Origin: Pasteurella sp049941595
GTDB taxonomy: Bacteria; Pseudomonadota; Gammaproteobacteria; Enterobacterales; Pasteurellaceae
DNA: 64,000 bases
Reading direction: 5' to 3'
Assembly: GCA_049941595.1 (NCBI GenBank)
Contig: JBNFNA010000004.1
Location: 1-64,000, forward strand
The notes under the pieces are model-generated. The model saw only the letters and a list, made by a program, of their open reading frames with translations, ran no database searches and was not told where the DNA came from. Each line of letters opens with the position of its first letter. Within the stretch, counting starts at the first letter, position 1. Both the position numbers and the translations under genes were made by a program. Shown here piece after piece: positions 35,584 to 44,756 of the stretch.

Positions 35584-35650
35584 ATTTTTAATCTTCCGCA
35601 AAATGCTTTTGCCTCCTTGTAATTCGTTATTTTTTACGAGGATTTCTTAA

Positions 35651-37021
35651 ATGTCATTAGAATCAATTTTATCATCTCTCAATAGTTTAGTTTGGGGCCC
35701 CCCCCTATTACTTTTACTTTCTGGAACGGGGCTTTATTTAACGTTTCGTTTAGGCTTTATCCAGTTTGTTCATCTGCCTCGTGCATTATCTTATTTATTC
35801 CGCAGAGAAAAAGGCACTGGAAAGAAAGGTGATGTTTCTTCTTTCGCTGCACTTTGTACTGCACTCGCAGCCACCATTGGCACAGGAAACATTGTTGGGG
35901 TAGCGACCGCTGTGCAAGCTGGGGGACCGGGTTCCGTTTTCTGGATGTGGATTGTTGCGTTATTAGGAATGGCAACCAAATATGCTGAATGTTTACTGGC
36001 TGTGAAATACCGTGTGCGTGATCGCCAAGGTTTTATGGCGGGTGGACCAATGTATTACATTGAGCGCGGTTTAGGCATCAAATGGCTTGCTAAATTATTT
36101 GCGATTTTCGGGATTTTAGTCGCATTCTTCGGTATCGGGACTTTCCCACAAGTGAATGCAATCACACACGCGATGGAAAATACTTTTGACGTACCAATTC
36201 CATTTACTGCATCAATTATCACTGCTTTAGTGTCGTTAATTATTTTAGGTGGTGTAAGACGCATTGCGATTGTGTCTTCTTATATCGTGCCATTTATGGC
36301 GTTATTATATGTTGTCACCTCACTAATCATTCTGTTATTAAATTGGCAAGCGGTTCCACAAGCTATTGCTTTGATTGTACATAGTGCGTTTAATCCAACT
36401 GCGGCATTAGGGGGCGCATTAGGTTATACCGTGATGAAAGCCATTCAGTCTGGTGTTGCACGTGGGATTTTCTCGAATGAGTCTGGTTTGGGAAGCGCAC
36501 CAATTGCAGCAGCTGCAGCACAAACGAAAGAGCCCGTCCGCCAAGGTTTAATTTCAATGACAGGGACTTTCCTTGATACCATTATTGTCTGTTCTATGAC
36601 AGGTATTGTTCTAGTCATTACTGGTGCCTGGCAATCGCCAAATATGGAAGGTGCGGCTTTAACTAACTACGCCTTTTCACAAGGTTTAGGCAGCAATTTA
36701 GGTGCGACAATTGTGACGGTAGGCTTGTTGTTCTTCGCATTTACCACGATTTTAGGCTGGTGCTACTACGGCGAACGTTGTTTTGTGTACTTAGCAGGCA
36801 CACGTGGTATTAAAATTTATCGTTTTATTTTTATCGTGTTAGTTGGTTGCGGCGCATTTATCAAGTTAGATTTAATTTGGTTATTGGCTGATATCGTCAA
36901 TGGTTTAATGGCATTTCCAAACCTTGTTGCGTTGATTGGGCTGCGTCACGTTGTTGTTGCTGAAACAAAAGATTATTTTGCACGTTTGAAATTGAATAAA
37001 GTCGATGTAGACGAAATGTAA
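35651..37021 (+). CDS. Sodium:alanine/glycine symporter (AGCS family)
   Basis: Inner-membrane amino-acid uptake system coupled to Na+ (or H+). 456 residues, about eleven hydrophobic segments. Family motifs GTGNIVGVATAVQAGGPGSVFWMW and ARGIFSNESGLGSAPIAAA are seen in part (key: GTGNI, GGPGS, NESGLGS). The tandem glycine riboswitch upstream makes glycine a likely substrate or signal. The ribosome site is GAGGA. A weak GC-rich hairpin lies at 37053-37082. Confidence 0.93.
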   Translation: MSLESILSSLNSLVWGPPLLLLLSGTGLYLTFRLGFIQFVHLPRALSYLFRREKGTGKKGDVSSFAALCTALAATIGTGNIVGVATAVQAGGPGSVFWMWIVALLGMATKYAECLLAVKYRVRDRQGFMAGGPMYYIERGLGIKWLAKLFAIFGILVAFFGIGTFPQVNAITHAMENTFDVPIPFTASIITALVSLIILGGVRRIAIVSSYIVPFMALLYVVTSLIILLLNWQAVPQAIALIVHSAFNPTAALGGALGYTVMKAIQSGVARGIFSNESGLGSAPIAAAAAQTKEPVRQGLISMTGTFLDTIIVCSMTGIVLVITGAWQSPNMEGAALTNYAFSQGLGSNLGATIVTVGLLFFAFTTILGWCYYGERCFVYLAGTRGIKIYRFIFIVLVGCGAFIKLDLIWLLADIVNGLMAFPNLVALIGLRHVVVAETKDYFARLKLNKVDVDEM

Positions 37022-37178
37022 TATCTATCCGTTTGAAATATAAACGAAAAATATTGGGGGGAAATAAATGTATCCCTCCAATCATATCAATTCTTTACAA
37101 ATAATCCAGCATAAAATTAGAAATATTCTATCCAGATCATACTTTTTAACTTTTCCAAAAAAATTAATTGAAAAAGAC

Positions 37179-37207
37179 TTGAAAACTCGTTTGAGGACCG
37201 TTATGTT
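37179..37207 (+). promoter_or_regulatory. Candidate raiA promoter
   Basis: TTGAAA, 17 bp, TATGTT. It begins about 90 bp before the raiA start, leaving a leader of about 50-60 bases. Confidence 0.45.
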
Positions 37208-37266
37208 GTCATTAAGGTTTTTTCATTAAAAGGGATAAGGTCCCCTTCAACTAAGAGGTAAATGCT

Positions 37267-37584
37267 ATGACTCTAAACATTACAAGCAAACAAATGGAAA
37301 TCACCCCAGCAATCCGCGCTCACGTCGAAGATAGACTTGCTAAATTAGGAAAATGGCAAACTCAATTAATTAATCCCCACTTTATTTTAAATAAAATTCC
37401 AAAAGGTTTCTCCGTTGAAGCATCAATTGGTACGCCACTTGGCGATTTATTTGCCAAAGCAGAATCTGAAGATATGTATAAAGCAATAAATGATGTCGAA
37501 GAAAAATTAGAACGCCAGCTTAATAAGTTACAACATAAAGGTGAAGCTAGACGTGCTGATGAACGCTTAAAAGACTCATTTTAG
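37267..37584 (+). CDS. raiA: Ribosome-associated inhibitor RaiA (HPF family, short form)
   Basis: Binds the 30S A/P region in stationary phase and stops translation initiation. 105 residues, single HPF/RaiA domain with MTLNITSKQMEITPAIRAHVE at the start and DMYKAINDVEEKLERQL helix. The C-terminal tail is longer than in short HPF, favouring RaiA (YfiA) over HPF. Monocistronic, with its own terminator; ribosome site AGAGG. Confidence 0.92.
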   Translation: MTLNITSKQMEITPAIRAHVEDRLAKLGKWQTQLINPHFILNKIPKGFSVEASIGTPLGDLFAKAESEDMYKAINDVEEKLERQLNKLQHKGEARRADERLKDSF

Positions 37585-37596
37585 AATTTTTTTAGT

Positions 37597-37629
37597 AAAC
37601 TACACCCTTTGAGGTGTAGTTTTTTTTTG
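37597..37629 (+). terminator. Terminator of raiA
   Basis: AAACTACACC pairs with GGTGTAGTTT, loop CTTTGA, then a T-run. Confidence 0.94.
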
Positions 37630-37653
37630 TGGTAATTATTAGGAGCATAAAGA

Positions 37654-38361
37654 ATGAAAAAAATTAAACAACTCTCATTAGCAATGGTACTTGCTATTTC
37701 AGCATTTAATGTGAATGCAGCGACAAAAGAAGCGTATACGCACCAAGGTACCAATGCGCGTGAAATGTTGGCAGAACAGCCTATTCATTGGATCTCGATT
37801 GACGATATTAAGAAAAGTTTAGAAGGGATCGCACCGATTCGTGTCAGTTTCGATATTGATGATACAGCGTTATTTTCGACGCCTTGCTTTTTCTACGGAC
37901 AACAAAAATATTCGCCAGGTAGTAATGCGTATTTAAAAAATCAAGATTTCTGGAATGAGGTAAATGCGGGCTGCGATAAATATTCAATGCCAAAACAAAT
38001 TGCTATTGATCTTGTGAAAATGCACGAAGAACGTGGTGACCAAGTCTTTTTCATTACAGGCCGTACAGCGGGTAATGTGGATGGTGTAACTGAAGTCATC
38101 AAAAAATATTTGAATGTGAAAAATATGCTTCCAGTTGAATTTATGGGTGGAAGAGAACGCGCGACTAAATACAATAAAACGCCCGCATTAATTCATCATA
38201 ATATTAGCATTCATTACGGTGATAGTGATGATGATATTCTCGCTGCAAAAGAAGCGGGTATTCGTGGCATTCGTTTTATTCGTGCTGCTAACTCAAGCTA
38301 TCAGCCATTACCACAAGCGGGTGGATATGGTGAAGAAGTGCTAATTAATTCAGCATACTAA
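37654..38361 (+). CDS. aphA: Class B acid phosphatase AphA
   Basis: Periplasmic, Mg2+-dependent HAD-type phosphatase acting on nucleotides and other phosphomonoesters. 235 residues. Signal peptide ends near NVNA (residue about 22). The nucleophile motif is VSFDIDDTALFSTP; motif II FFITGRTAG; the acidic pair is in YGDSDDDILAA. HAD order is intact. A role in releasing nucleosides from external nucleotides, useful in Haemophilus NAD/nucleotide scavenging, is inferred. Own terminator follows. Confidence 0.93.
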   Translation: MKKIKQLSLAMVLAISAFNVNAATKEAYTHQGTNAREMLAEQPIHWISIDDIKKSLEGIAPIRVSFDIDDTALFSTPCFFYGQQKYSPGSNAYLKNQDFWNEVNAGCDKYSMPKQIAIDLVKMHEERGDQVFFITGRTAGNVDGVTEVIKKYLNVKNMLPVEFMGGRERATKYNKTPALIHHNISIHYGDSDDDILAAKEAGIRGIRFIRAANSSYQPLPQAGGYGEEVLINSAY

Positions 38362-38377
38362 GTCAAAACAGCATAAG

Positions 38378-38407
38378 AAATACCGAGTGAAAACTCGGTA
38401 TTTTTTT
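38378..38407 (+). terminator. Terminator of aphA
   Basis: AAATACCGAGT and ACTCGGTATTT around GAAA tetraloop, then seven T. It also faces the end of xerD. Confidence 0.94.
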
Positions 38408-39311
38408 ATCCTCTTGGGTGATATCTTTCGTGTAAATGTTTTAAGCGCTCTTTCGCCACGTGCGTATAAATTTGTGTTGTAGATAGATCACTATGTCCTA
38501 ACAACATTTGTACAACACGCAAGTCTGCCCCGTGATTGACTAAATGTGTCGCAAATGCGTGACGGAGCACGTGAGGTGATAAGCTGTCTACGTCAATTTC
38601 GGCAATTAGTGCATAATGTTTAATGCGATGCCAAAAAGTTTGTCTGGTCATTTGCACTGCTCTTTTACTCGGGAACAGCACATCACTGCTTTGCCCGTTG
38701 AGTAAAATGGTTCGTCCATAAAGCACGAATTGACGCACCCAATAAGTTGCTTCCTCACCAATTGGCACAATACGTTCTTTGTTTCCTTTCCCAATAACGC
38801 GCACAATGCCTTGATTTATATTGATATTTTCTACCGTCAACGACACTAGTTCTGTCACACGTAAGCCAGTTGCATACAATAATTCCATCATCGCTTTATC
38901 ACGTAGCTCAAGAGGTACATCGACATCTGGTGCATTGAGTAAATCCGTCACTTGCTGTTCGGTTAAATATTTTGGCAAACGGCTTGGCAATTTAGGTGAA
39001 CTTAACACCGCACTTGGGTCATCAGTGCGGTATTTTTCGCGATATAAATATTGAAAAAGTTTGCGAATTGCACTCAATAAGCGAGCCGTGCTGGTGGCTT
39101 TATAACCTTGGGTGAGCCGTTCACCTAAAAAGGTTTGCAAGTCGATGGCATCTAAGGTCAGTAGCGTTAAAGGTTGTTCTTCAGATTGTTTCTCTAACCA
39201 TTGCAAAAGTGCGGTCAAATCAAGACGATAAGATTGCACAGTGTTTTGCGAGAGCTTCCTTTCAATCCACACTTCATTTAAAAACAATTCAATTAACGCA
39301 GTATCTTTCAT
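38406..39311 (-). CDS. xerD: Tyrosine recombinase XerD
   Basis: Acts with XerC at dif to resolve chromosome dimers. 301 residues. N-terminal SAM-like core-binding domain, then the catalytic domain with Arg in ATGLRVTELV, Lys after VIGKGNKER, the HVLRH box, GHSDLSTT and Tyr in IYTHVAKERL. The XerD-type C-terminal LKHLHERYHPRG is seen. Starts right after the MFS stop, last gene of proC-MFS-xerD, as in H. influenzae. Confidence 0.95.
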   Translation of the reverse strand: MKDTALIELFLNEVWIERKLSQNTVQSYRLDLTALLQWLEKQSEEQPLTLLTLDAIDLQTFLGERLTQGYKATSTARLLSAIRKLFQYLYREKYRTDDPSAVLSSPKLPSRLPKYLTEQQVTDLLNAPDVDVPLELRDKAMMELLYATGLRVTELVSLTVENININQGIVRVIGKGNKERIVPIGEEATYWVRQFVLYGRTILLNGQSSDVLFPSKRAVQMTRQTFWHRIKHYALIAEIDVDSLSPHVLRHAFATHLVNHGADLRVVQMLLGHSDLSTTQIYTHVAKERLKHLHERYHPRG

Positions 39312-40472
39312 TTATTCGCACCGTTTTAGTAAAAAAGCATCAACTTTACGCGGAATGAACACCAACGCAATAACTGCAAATCCAGCCATTGCAACGAATG
39401 TCATTGAGGCTGAAATTGGGTATAACACGCCTGAAAGTGCGGTTAATAATGCGACTGCCGCACAACCTGAAATGCCATTATAAAGCCCTTGTAATTTGGC
39501 GATATGGTTGATTGGTTGAGTTGTAAAATAACGAATTACCGCATAATGACTAACAGCATAGGTTAAGCTGTGTAAGGTTTGAATTAAGGCTAATGACCAC
39601 ACTTCGGTTGCAACACTTAATGATGCCCAACGAACCACTGTTGCGACAGCAGAGAGATAAAAGAGTGAACTGACTTTCCAAGTGCGAAAGAGCTTCGTTG
39701 AAAAGAAAAATAACAACATTTCTGCGATGACACTCAAGCCCCATAACAAGCTGGTTGTTTGTACTGAAATGCCTAAGCTTGTCCAATACAGTACGCTGTA
39801 AGCATAATAAGTTGCGTGTGAGCCTTGAATAAGTGAAATGGCGATCAATAAGCGTAAAGTCGTTTTATTTTGGAGCAAACTTTTAAAAGTGACTTTATTT
39901 TCTACCGCACTTTGTTGATCAACAGGTGCTGGCGTTGGTGTTGACATCTGCAATAAGGCATAGAACGCTAAAAGTGCGGTCAAAATCCACACAATATTGT
40001 GTTCACCTACATAGCTAATCACATAACCGAATACAACCACACCAACAACAAACGCAAACGATCCAATCAGACGTGCTTTGCCGTAATCTAACTGAATTTG
40101 TTGTTGCCATACGCTTGCTAAGGTGTCGCTAAGCGGTATTCCACCTGAGTTAATCATCGCAAATAAGCCAATTGCGATAAATAGCAACCAGAAGTTTTCA
40201 GCAACAAAGCTCATTACCAATAAAATTGCAAAGCTAGCCCAAGCAAGATAACGCAAAGCGTAAACTAATTGCGATGCCCTTTTAACTAAACTTGAGAAAA
40301 AGATCCCACCAATAAAACGGAATACATAAGAACTGGCGATCACTAACCCGATTAGTTCTTCCCCATAAGCTTGTGATTTTAGCCACACAGGAAAGAAAGG
40401 AACGAATACGCCATAAGCACAAAAATACCCGAAAAAGCTTAAAGCAAGCCAGTTAAATGCTGAAATTTTCAT
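39312..40472 (-). CDS. MFS permease, HcaT-like (3-phenylpropionate transporter family)
   Basis: 386 residues from ATG 40472, which overlaps the proC stop as TAATG with no visible ribosome site, so translation likely depends on proC. Twelve hydrophobic segments in two halves. N-terminal NWLALSFFGYFCAYGVFVPFF and VWLKSQAYGEELIGLV match the HcaT/MFS_1-like group. Substrate cannot be read from sequence; a link with proline metabolism is not supported. An upstream extension to 40511 would lie inside proC. Confidence 0.83.
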   Translation of the reverse strand: MKISAFNWLALSFFGYFCAYGVFVPFFPVWLKSQAYGEELIGLVIASSYVFRFIGGIFFSSLVKRASQLVYALRYLAWASFAILLVMSFVAENFWLLFIAIGLFAMINSGGIPLSDTLASVWQQQIQLDYGKARLIGSFAFVVGVVVFGYVISYVGEHNIVWILTALLAFYALLQMSTPTPAPVDQQSAVENKVTFKSLLQNKTTLRLLIAISLIQGSHATYYAYSVLYWTSLGISVQTTSLLWGLSVIAEMLLFFFSTKLFRTWKVSSLFYLSAVATVVRWASLSVATEVWSLALIQTLHSLTYAVSHYAVIRYFTTQPINHIAKLQGLYNGISGCAAVALLTALSGVLYPISASMTFVAMAGFAVIALVFIPRKVDAFLLKRCE

Positions 40473-41296
40473 TAAAACAATTTTTCCATTTGTTGAGAAC
40501 GTTTGACACAAGCTTGCATAGCTTGTTGTACAGTGTCTTGTAAATGTTGTTGATTAAAGACCGATAAAGCAACCTCAGTAGTGCCGCCTTTTGAGGTGAC
40601 ATTTTCACGTAGTGTTGAAATCGCCAGATTTGGATTTTCCGATACCATTTTTGCCGCACCAAGTGCCGATTGTTGCACCAATAAGCGGGCAGTTTCTTCG
40701 TCTAAATTCATATTCAACAAGGCTTGTTGCATTGCTTCCATAAATAAGAAGAAATAAGCAGGGCTACTGCCAGAACCCGCTGTAATTGAGTGCATATCAC
40801 TTTCTTGAGCCACCCAACAAGTTTTGCCGACAGCAGATAATAAATCTTGGGCGAATTGCTTAAATTCCGAAGTTAAATCTGCTTCAGCAAATAAGCCAGA
40901 CATCCCTTCCGACACTAACGCTGGCGTATTTGGCATCACACGCACAATTTGTGTTGCACTTGGTAAAAGCTCACGCAATCTTGCGATAGAAATACCAGCC
41001 GCAATGGAGATCACTAATTTTTTACTAAAATCGACCGCACTTAATGCTTGGCAAGCCTCTGCCAACACTTGAGGTTTAACAGCAAGCAATAAAACTTCTG
41101 AATTTTCTACCGCACTTTGCTGAAGAAGGCGAGTATCTACAATGTGAACACCTTTTTGAGCAAATAATTGAAGTTTTTCTGCATTGGGATCGCATACGGT
41201 GATTTTATCAGCTGGGTAGTTCTGTTTTAATAAACCAAACACAATGGCTTGTGCCATATTCCCACCGCCGATAAAGCAAATTGATTTCGCTTGCAT
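40472..41296 (-). CDS. proC: Pyrroline-5-carboxylate reductase
   Basis: Last step of proline synthesis. 274 residues. NAD(P)H-binding ICFIGGGNMAQAIVFGL at the N-terminus, VRVMPNTPALVSEGM in the middle, and the signature GSSPAYFFLFMEAMQ...; the C-terminal TSKGGTTEVALSVF. First gene of proC-MFS-xerD and divergent from rdgC. Confidence 0.96.
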   Translation of the reverse strand: MQAKSICFIGGGNMAQAIVFGLLKQNYPADKITVCDPNAEKLQLFAQKGVHIVDTRLLQQSAVENSEVLLLAVKPQVLAEACQALSAVDFSKKLVISIAAGISIARLRELLPSATQIVRVMPNTPALVSEGMSGLFAEADLTSEFKQFAQDLLSAVGKTCWVAQESDMHSITAGSGSSPAYFFLFMEAMQQALLNMNLDEETARLLVQQSALGAAKMVSENPNLAISTLRENVTSKGGTTEVALSVFNQQHLQDTVQQAMQACVKRSQQMEKLF

Positions 41297-41335
41297 ATTT
41301 TTCTCTCGAACTACGTTACAATATCAGAATTATTC

Positions 41336-41351
41336 TGTCGCAAATGCGACA
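41336..41351. promoter_or_regulatory. 16-bp inverted repeat between proC and rdgC (possible operator)
   Basis: TGTCGCA-AA-TGCGACA: perfect 7-base arms with a 2-base spacer, in the 96-bp gap between the divergent proC and rdgC starts. Size and position fit a dimeric repressor site; no known regulator is recognised. Confidence 0.45.
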
Positions 41352-41392
41352 TACAAGTTGTCTATTCTACCTCAAAAAAGAAGGAACAAACT

Positions 41393-42301
41393 ATGTTTTG
41401 GTTTAAAAACGCAATGATTTATCGCCTAACAAAAGACTTGGATTGGTCATCGGATAAATTACAAACAGAATTACAACAATGTGAATATCACCCTTGTAAT
41501 CAATCCGATATGAGTAAGTTTGGTTGGACAAATCCATTGCGTGGTAGCGAGATGTTACATTTTTCTGTGGGAAAACAGATTTTATTAGTGGCACATAAAG
41601 AAGAAAAAATCCTACCAGCTCACGTGATTAAAGCTGAATTAGATCAACGTATTGAGCAAATTGAGCAGAAAGAAAACCACAAATTAAAGAAAGTGGAAAA
41701 ACAAGCCTTAAAAGATGATGTTGTTTCTGTGTTATTGCCACGCGCATTCAGTAAAAATCAACAAACTGCCCTTTGGGTTGATGCGGAAAATAATTTGATT
41801 TATGTGGATGCCGCATCTGCGAAACGTGCGGAAGATGCGCTAGCGTTATTGCGGAAATCATTAGGTTCATTGCCTGTGGTGCCATTGAGTTTTGCTAACG
41901 AACCAAGCGTGATTATGACTGATTGGATTACTAAAAACAGCACGCCACAATGGTTAATTCCATTAGAAGAAGCAGAGTTAACGGGCAGTAATGAGAGCGG
42001 GATTATTCGTTGCAAACAGCAAAATTTAGAGTCAGAAGAAATTCAAAATTTACTTAATGCGGGTAAATTTGTGACTAAGTTGTCATTAGAATGGGAAGAT
42101 AACTTATCTTTTATTTTGAATGAAGATTGCACCTTAAAACGTTTAAAATTTGCCGATCAAATTCGTGAAAAAAATGACGATATTTTAAAAGAGGATTATG
42201 CCCAGCGTTTTGATGCGGATTTTGTATTGATGACTGGCGTATTAAGCAAGCTCACGGCGAATTTACTTGATGACTTTGGTGGCGAAAAAGAGCGGTTATA
42301 A
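41393..42301 (+). CDS. rdgC: Recombination-associated protein RdgC
   Basis: Ring-shaped nucleoid-associated DNA-binding protein that limits RecA activity. 302 residues from ATG 41393, with AAGGA 8 bases upstream; an open extension to 41291 overlaps proC upstream sequence and lacks support. Family start MFWFKNAMIYRLTKDL and the KFGWTNPL, LPRAFSKNQQT and EWEDNLSFIL blocks are present. Confidence 0.94.
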   Translation: MFWFKNAMIYRLTKDLDWSSDKLQTELQQCEYHPCNQSDMSKFGWTNPLRGSEMLHFSVGKQILLVAHKEEKILPAHVIKAELDQRIEQIEQKENHKLKKVEKQALKDDVVSVLLPRAFSKNQQTALWVDAENNLIYVDAASAKRAEDALALLRKSLGSLPVVPLSFANEPSVIMTDWITKNSTPQWLIPLEEAELTGSNESGIIRCKQQNLESEEIQNLLNAGKFVTKLSLEWEDNLSFILNEDCTLKRLKFADQIREKNDDILKEDYAQRFDADFVLMTGVLSKLTANLLDDFGGEKERL

Positions 42302-42328
42302 ATTTTAACGTTTTATTAATGTGATGTA

Positions 42329-42404
42329 AAACGCCTGATATTTCAGCGACACTATATGATTTTTAGCGATAAGTTAGAATGAAGTGTACTTGAATCAGGC
42401 GTTT
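42329..42404 (+). ncRNA. Candidate structured leader before the cyclase gene
   Basis: AAACGCCTGAT (42329-42339) pairs perfectly with ATCAGGCGTTT (42394-42404). Inside, ACACT (about 42349-42353) can pair with AGTGT. This gives a closed multi-element fold of about 76 bases, followed by a T-rich stretch, 45 bases before the start codon. It could be a terminator with a long loop, an attenuator or a riboswitch; no known class is recognised. Confidence 0.4.
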
Positions 42405-42449
42405 ATTTCTTCTATAAAGGAAAAGGTAGTTATGACGATATAGGATGAA

Positions 42450-43199
42450 ATGTTTATGACAACAGTAGCCAATGCAATTACATTTTTAAAACAGCAGAAA
42501 TGGATTGATTTAAGCCATTCCGTTACACCTGATATTCCTTATTTTCCAGCCTTTAAACCTCTTGAGGCAAAAACTTTATTTACGGTTGAGAAAGACAGTT
42601 TCTTTACTCAGGAATACACCTTAGTGAGTCAATATGGCACGCATATTGATGCGCCAATTCATTTTGTGGATAACACCCGCCATTTAGATGAAATTCCAAT
42701 CAATGATTTTGTGTTGCCTTTAGTGGTCATTCACAAACAAGACGCGGTGAAACAAAACAATGACTATACTTTATCTGTCGAGGATATTTTGGCTTTTGAG
42801 GCTGAATATGGGAAAATTCCTGAAGGGAGTTTTGTAGCGTTTGCAAGTGGTTGGTCAGAAAGATGGAATGATCATCAAGCCTTCTATAATAAAGACCAAA
42901 CAGGGCAAGCTCACACGCCTGGTTGGTCACTTGAAGCGTTAAAGTTTTTACACGAGCAACGTAATGTCGCTGCGATTGGACACGAAACCTTAGATACGGA
43001 CAGTGCTTTAGATGTGTTGAAAAATAAAGATCTCGTTGGTGAGCGTTATTGGTTATCTTTGAATAAGTTTCAAGTGGAAGTGCTGAATAACCTAAGTGCT
43101 TTACCACCGACTGGCGCCGCAATTTTTATTGGCGTACCTAAAATTAAAGATGCACCGGGTTTTAATGCACGTGTTTTTGCTGTGCTAGATGCCAAATAA
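42450..43199 (+). CDS. Cyclase-family hydrolase (kynurenine formamidase-like)
   Basis: 249 residues (247 if the ATG at 42456 is used; both fit the AGGA site at 42442). Belongs to the metal-dependent cyclase/KynB fold: IDLSHSVTPDIPYFP at the N-terminus, the metal motif GTHIDAPIHF and the GHETLDTDSA segment. Members hydrolyse formylkynurenine, isatin or act in polyketide cyclisation; no trp/kyn genes are near, so the substrate is open. The gene stands alone between rdgC and convergent oapA and has an unusual leader. Confidence 0.83.
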   Translation: MFMTTVANAITFLKQQKWIDLSHSVTPDIPYFPAFKPLEAKTLFTVEKDSFFTQEYTLVSQYGTHIDAPIHFVDNTRHLDEIPINDFVLPLVVIHKQDAVKQNNDYTLSVEDILAFEAEYGKIPEGSFVAFASGWSERWNDHQAFYNKDQTGQAHTPGWSLEALKFLHEQRNVAAIGHETLDTDSALDVLKNKDLVGERYWLSLNKFQVEVLNNLSALPPTGAAIFIGVPKIKDAPGFNARVFAVLDAK

Positions 43200-43218
43200 T
43201 ACGGAATTAAATACATAA

Positions 43219-43256
43219 AAAAGCCTGCTATTCGAAAGAGTAGCAGGCTTTGTTTT
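43219..43256. terminator. Bidirectional terminator between cyclase gene and oapA
   Basis: AAGCCTGCTA (43221-43230) and TAGCAGGCTT (43241-43250) with a 10-base loop, A-run before and T-rich after, serving both convergent genes. Confidence 0.88.
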
Positions 43257-43267
43257 ATAAGCTATTT

Positions 43268-44668
43268 TTATTTTTTATAAATGTAAGAACCGTCAGCTTG
43301 GCGTACAAATCGTGCACCGTTTTCTAAACGCATTTCAGTTACACGGCCTTGGCTATTTACTGAAACCTGTACTTTATCACCCGGTTTAAAGCTACTTAAT
43401 GCATTGCCTGCGCCTTTGGCTTTAGTCATTGCGTTTACATCAGCAATGTTCAAGTTATGGTTACGGAATACTTGCATTAAACTCACACCTTGTGGAACGG
43501 TTAAAGTTTTGCCTTTTGCACTTTTCGCTGGTTCAGCTTCAACCACTGGTGCAGATTTTTTCTCTACTTTGGTTGGTTTTGCTTCAACAACTTTAGCTTT
43601 TTCTTTCGCTTTTGGTTGTTCCACTGTTTTTGGTGTTTCGATGGCTTTTGGTTTTTCAACTACAGGTGCTTTCTCAACTGGTTTGGTTGTTTCCACCGCT
43701 TGAGGTTTTTCATTCACTGCTGTTTTGTCAGCAGGTGCTTGAGTGTTATTCAACACTGGTGGAATTGTTGCAGTTGATGTTTGAACATCTTGTGTTTGTT
43801 TTGGTAATGCTGCGTCAGTGTTTTCTGTTGTCACTGTATTTGCATTGTTTTGTGGATTATTTAAGTTATCCAACACAGTTGCTTCATTATTCTGTGACTT
43901 ATCTAATGGTTGGAATTGAATTGGCACCGCATTTGCGTTTTGTTGCTCAAAAGATTGTACTGTATCTGTGCTTGGTTTTAGCCAGAAGAATAAAAGAAGC
44001 AATAAAATCAATGCAAATAACACTACGGCAATACGTCGATGACGTTGTGGTAGCGCTTGTAAGAATGGCCAAGTTTCAGGATTTTTCCAGCTTTTTTGTA
44101 CCGCACTTACTGTCGCAGCCGCTGCAGCAGTTGTCGCTGCCATCGCCGCAGCTACTTGTGATGTAGCTTGCTCTTGAGGTGGAAGCTCTTGTTCTACATT
44201 TTGAGCAGGATTTTCTTCTTGTGGTATCTCTGTTGTGAGCGTTTCAATAGTTGCAGTTTCAGCTTGAACATTTACTGTTTCTGTTACTGTTGGCGTTCCA
44301 GTGTGTACGGCTGTTTCGGTATGCGCAGTGGTTTCATTATGTACAGTTGTTTGAGCCACAGCAATGTTTTCACTATGTTCAGTATGTACAGTAGGCTGGC
44401 TGTCTACTGTTGGATTTTGGCTAGGGCTAGCTGTTGTTTGGCTTGTTGCGGTTACAGGGATAGAGCTAAATGTAGGTTCTTTTCGCATAGTAAATTGAGG
44501 CACGTGTTGCTCTTTTCTTGCAAATAGTCCTTTTGCTTTATCAAAAAGAGAGGGTTCAGGTTTAATCACTTTTTTCGGAGTGATCGGTTCGATTTGACTA
44601 AATTCTAAGTCGAGTTCGTTTTGCGCAGGGTTATGTTCTGCTTCGTTTTTTGGTTTTTCTGAATCCAC
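43268..44668 (-). CDS. oapA: Opacity-associated protein OapA
   Basis: Envelope protein linked to colony opacity and nasopharyngeal colonisation in H. influenzae; E. coli relative is YtfB. 466 residues from a GTG start with GAGG 7 bases upstream. Long low-complexity N-terminal cytoplasmic part rich in Thr, Val, Pro, Gln; an OapA_N segment (KSWKNPETWPFLQALPQRHR) leading to one membrane helix (AVVLFALILLLLLFFWL, about 213-230); an acidic/Lys-Pro-rich linker; and a C-terminal LysM-like OapA domain (about 385-466) likely to bind peptidoglycan. Neighbouring epmB and efp match the H. influenzae order. Confidence 0.92.
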   Translation of the reverse strand: MDSEKPKNEAEHNPAQNELDLEFSQIEPITPKKVIKPEPSLFDKAKGLFARKEQHVPQFTMRKEPTFSSIPVTATSQTTASPSQNPTVDSQPTVHTEHSENIAVAQTTVHNETTAHTETAVHTGTPTVTETVNVQAETATIETLTTEIPQEENPAQNVEQELPPQEQATSQVAAAMAATTAAAAATVSAVQKSWKNPETWPFLQALPQRHRRIAVVLFALILLLLLFFWLKPSTDTVQSFEQQNANAVPIQFQPLDKSQNNEATVLDNLNNPQNNANTVTTENTDAALPKQTQDVQTSTATIPPVLNNTQAPADKTAVNEKPQAVETTKPVEKAPVVEKPKAIETPKTVEQPKAKEKAKVVEAKPTKVEKKSAPVVEAEPAKSAKGKTLTVPQGVSLMQVFRNHNLNIADVNAMTKAKGAGNALSSFKPGDKVQVSVNSQGRVTEMRLENGARFVRQADGSYIYKK

Positions 44669-44756
44669 GAGAGTACCTCAATTTTAAATAGCTAACTTAT
44701 ATGCACCAAAGTGCGGTCAAAATTTCAATTATTTTAAAGGATATTTATTGATTTTC

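Noticed and set aside
40472..40511. Upstream start of the MFS permease
   Set aside because: It would lie wholly inside proC; the TAATG junction at 40472 is the natural start.
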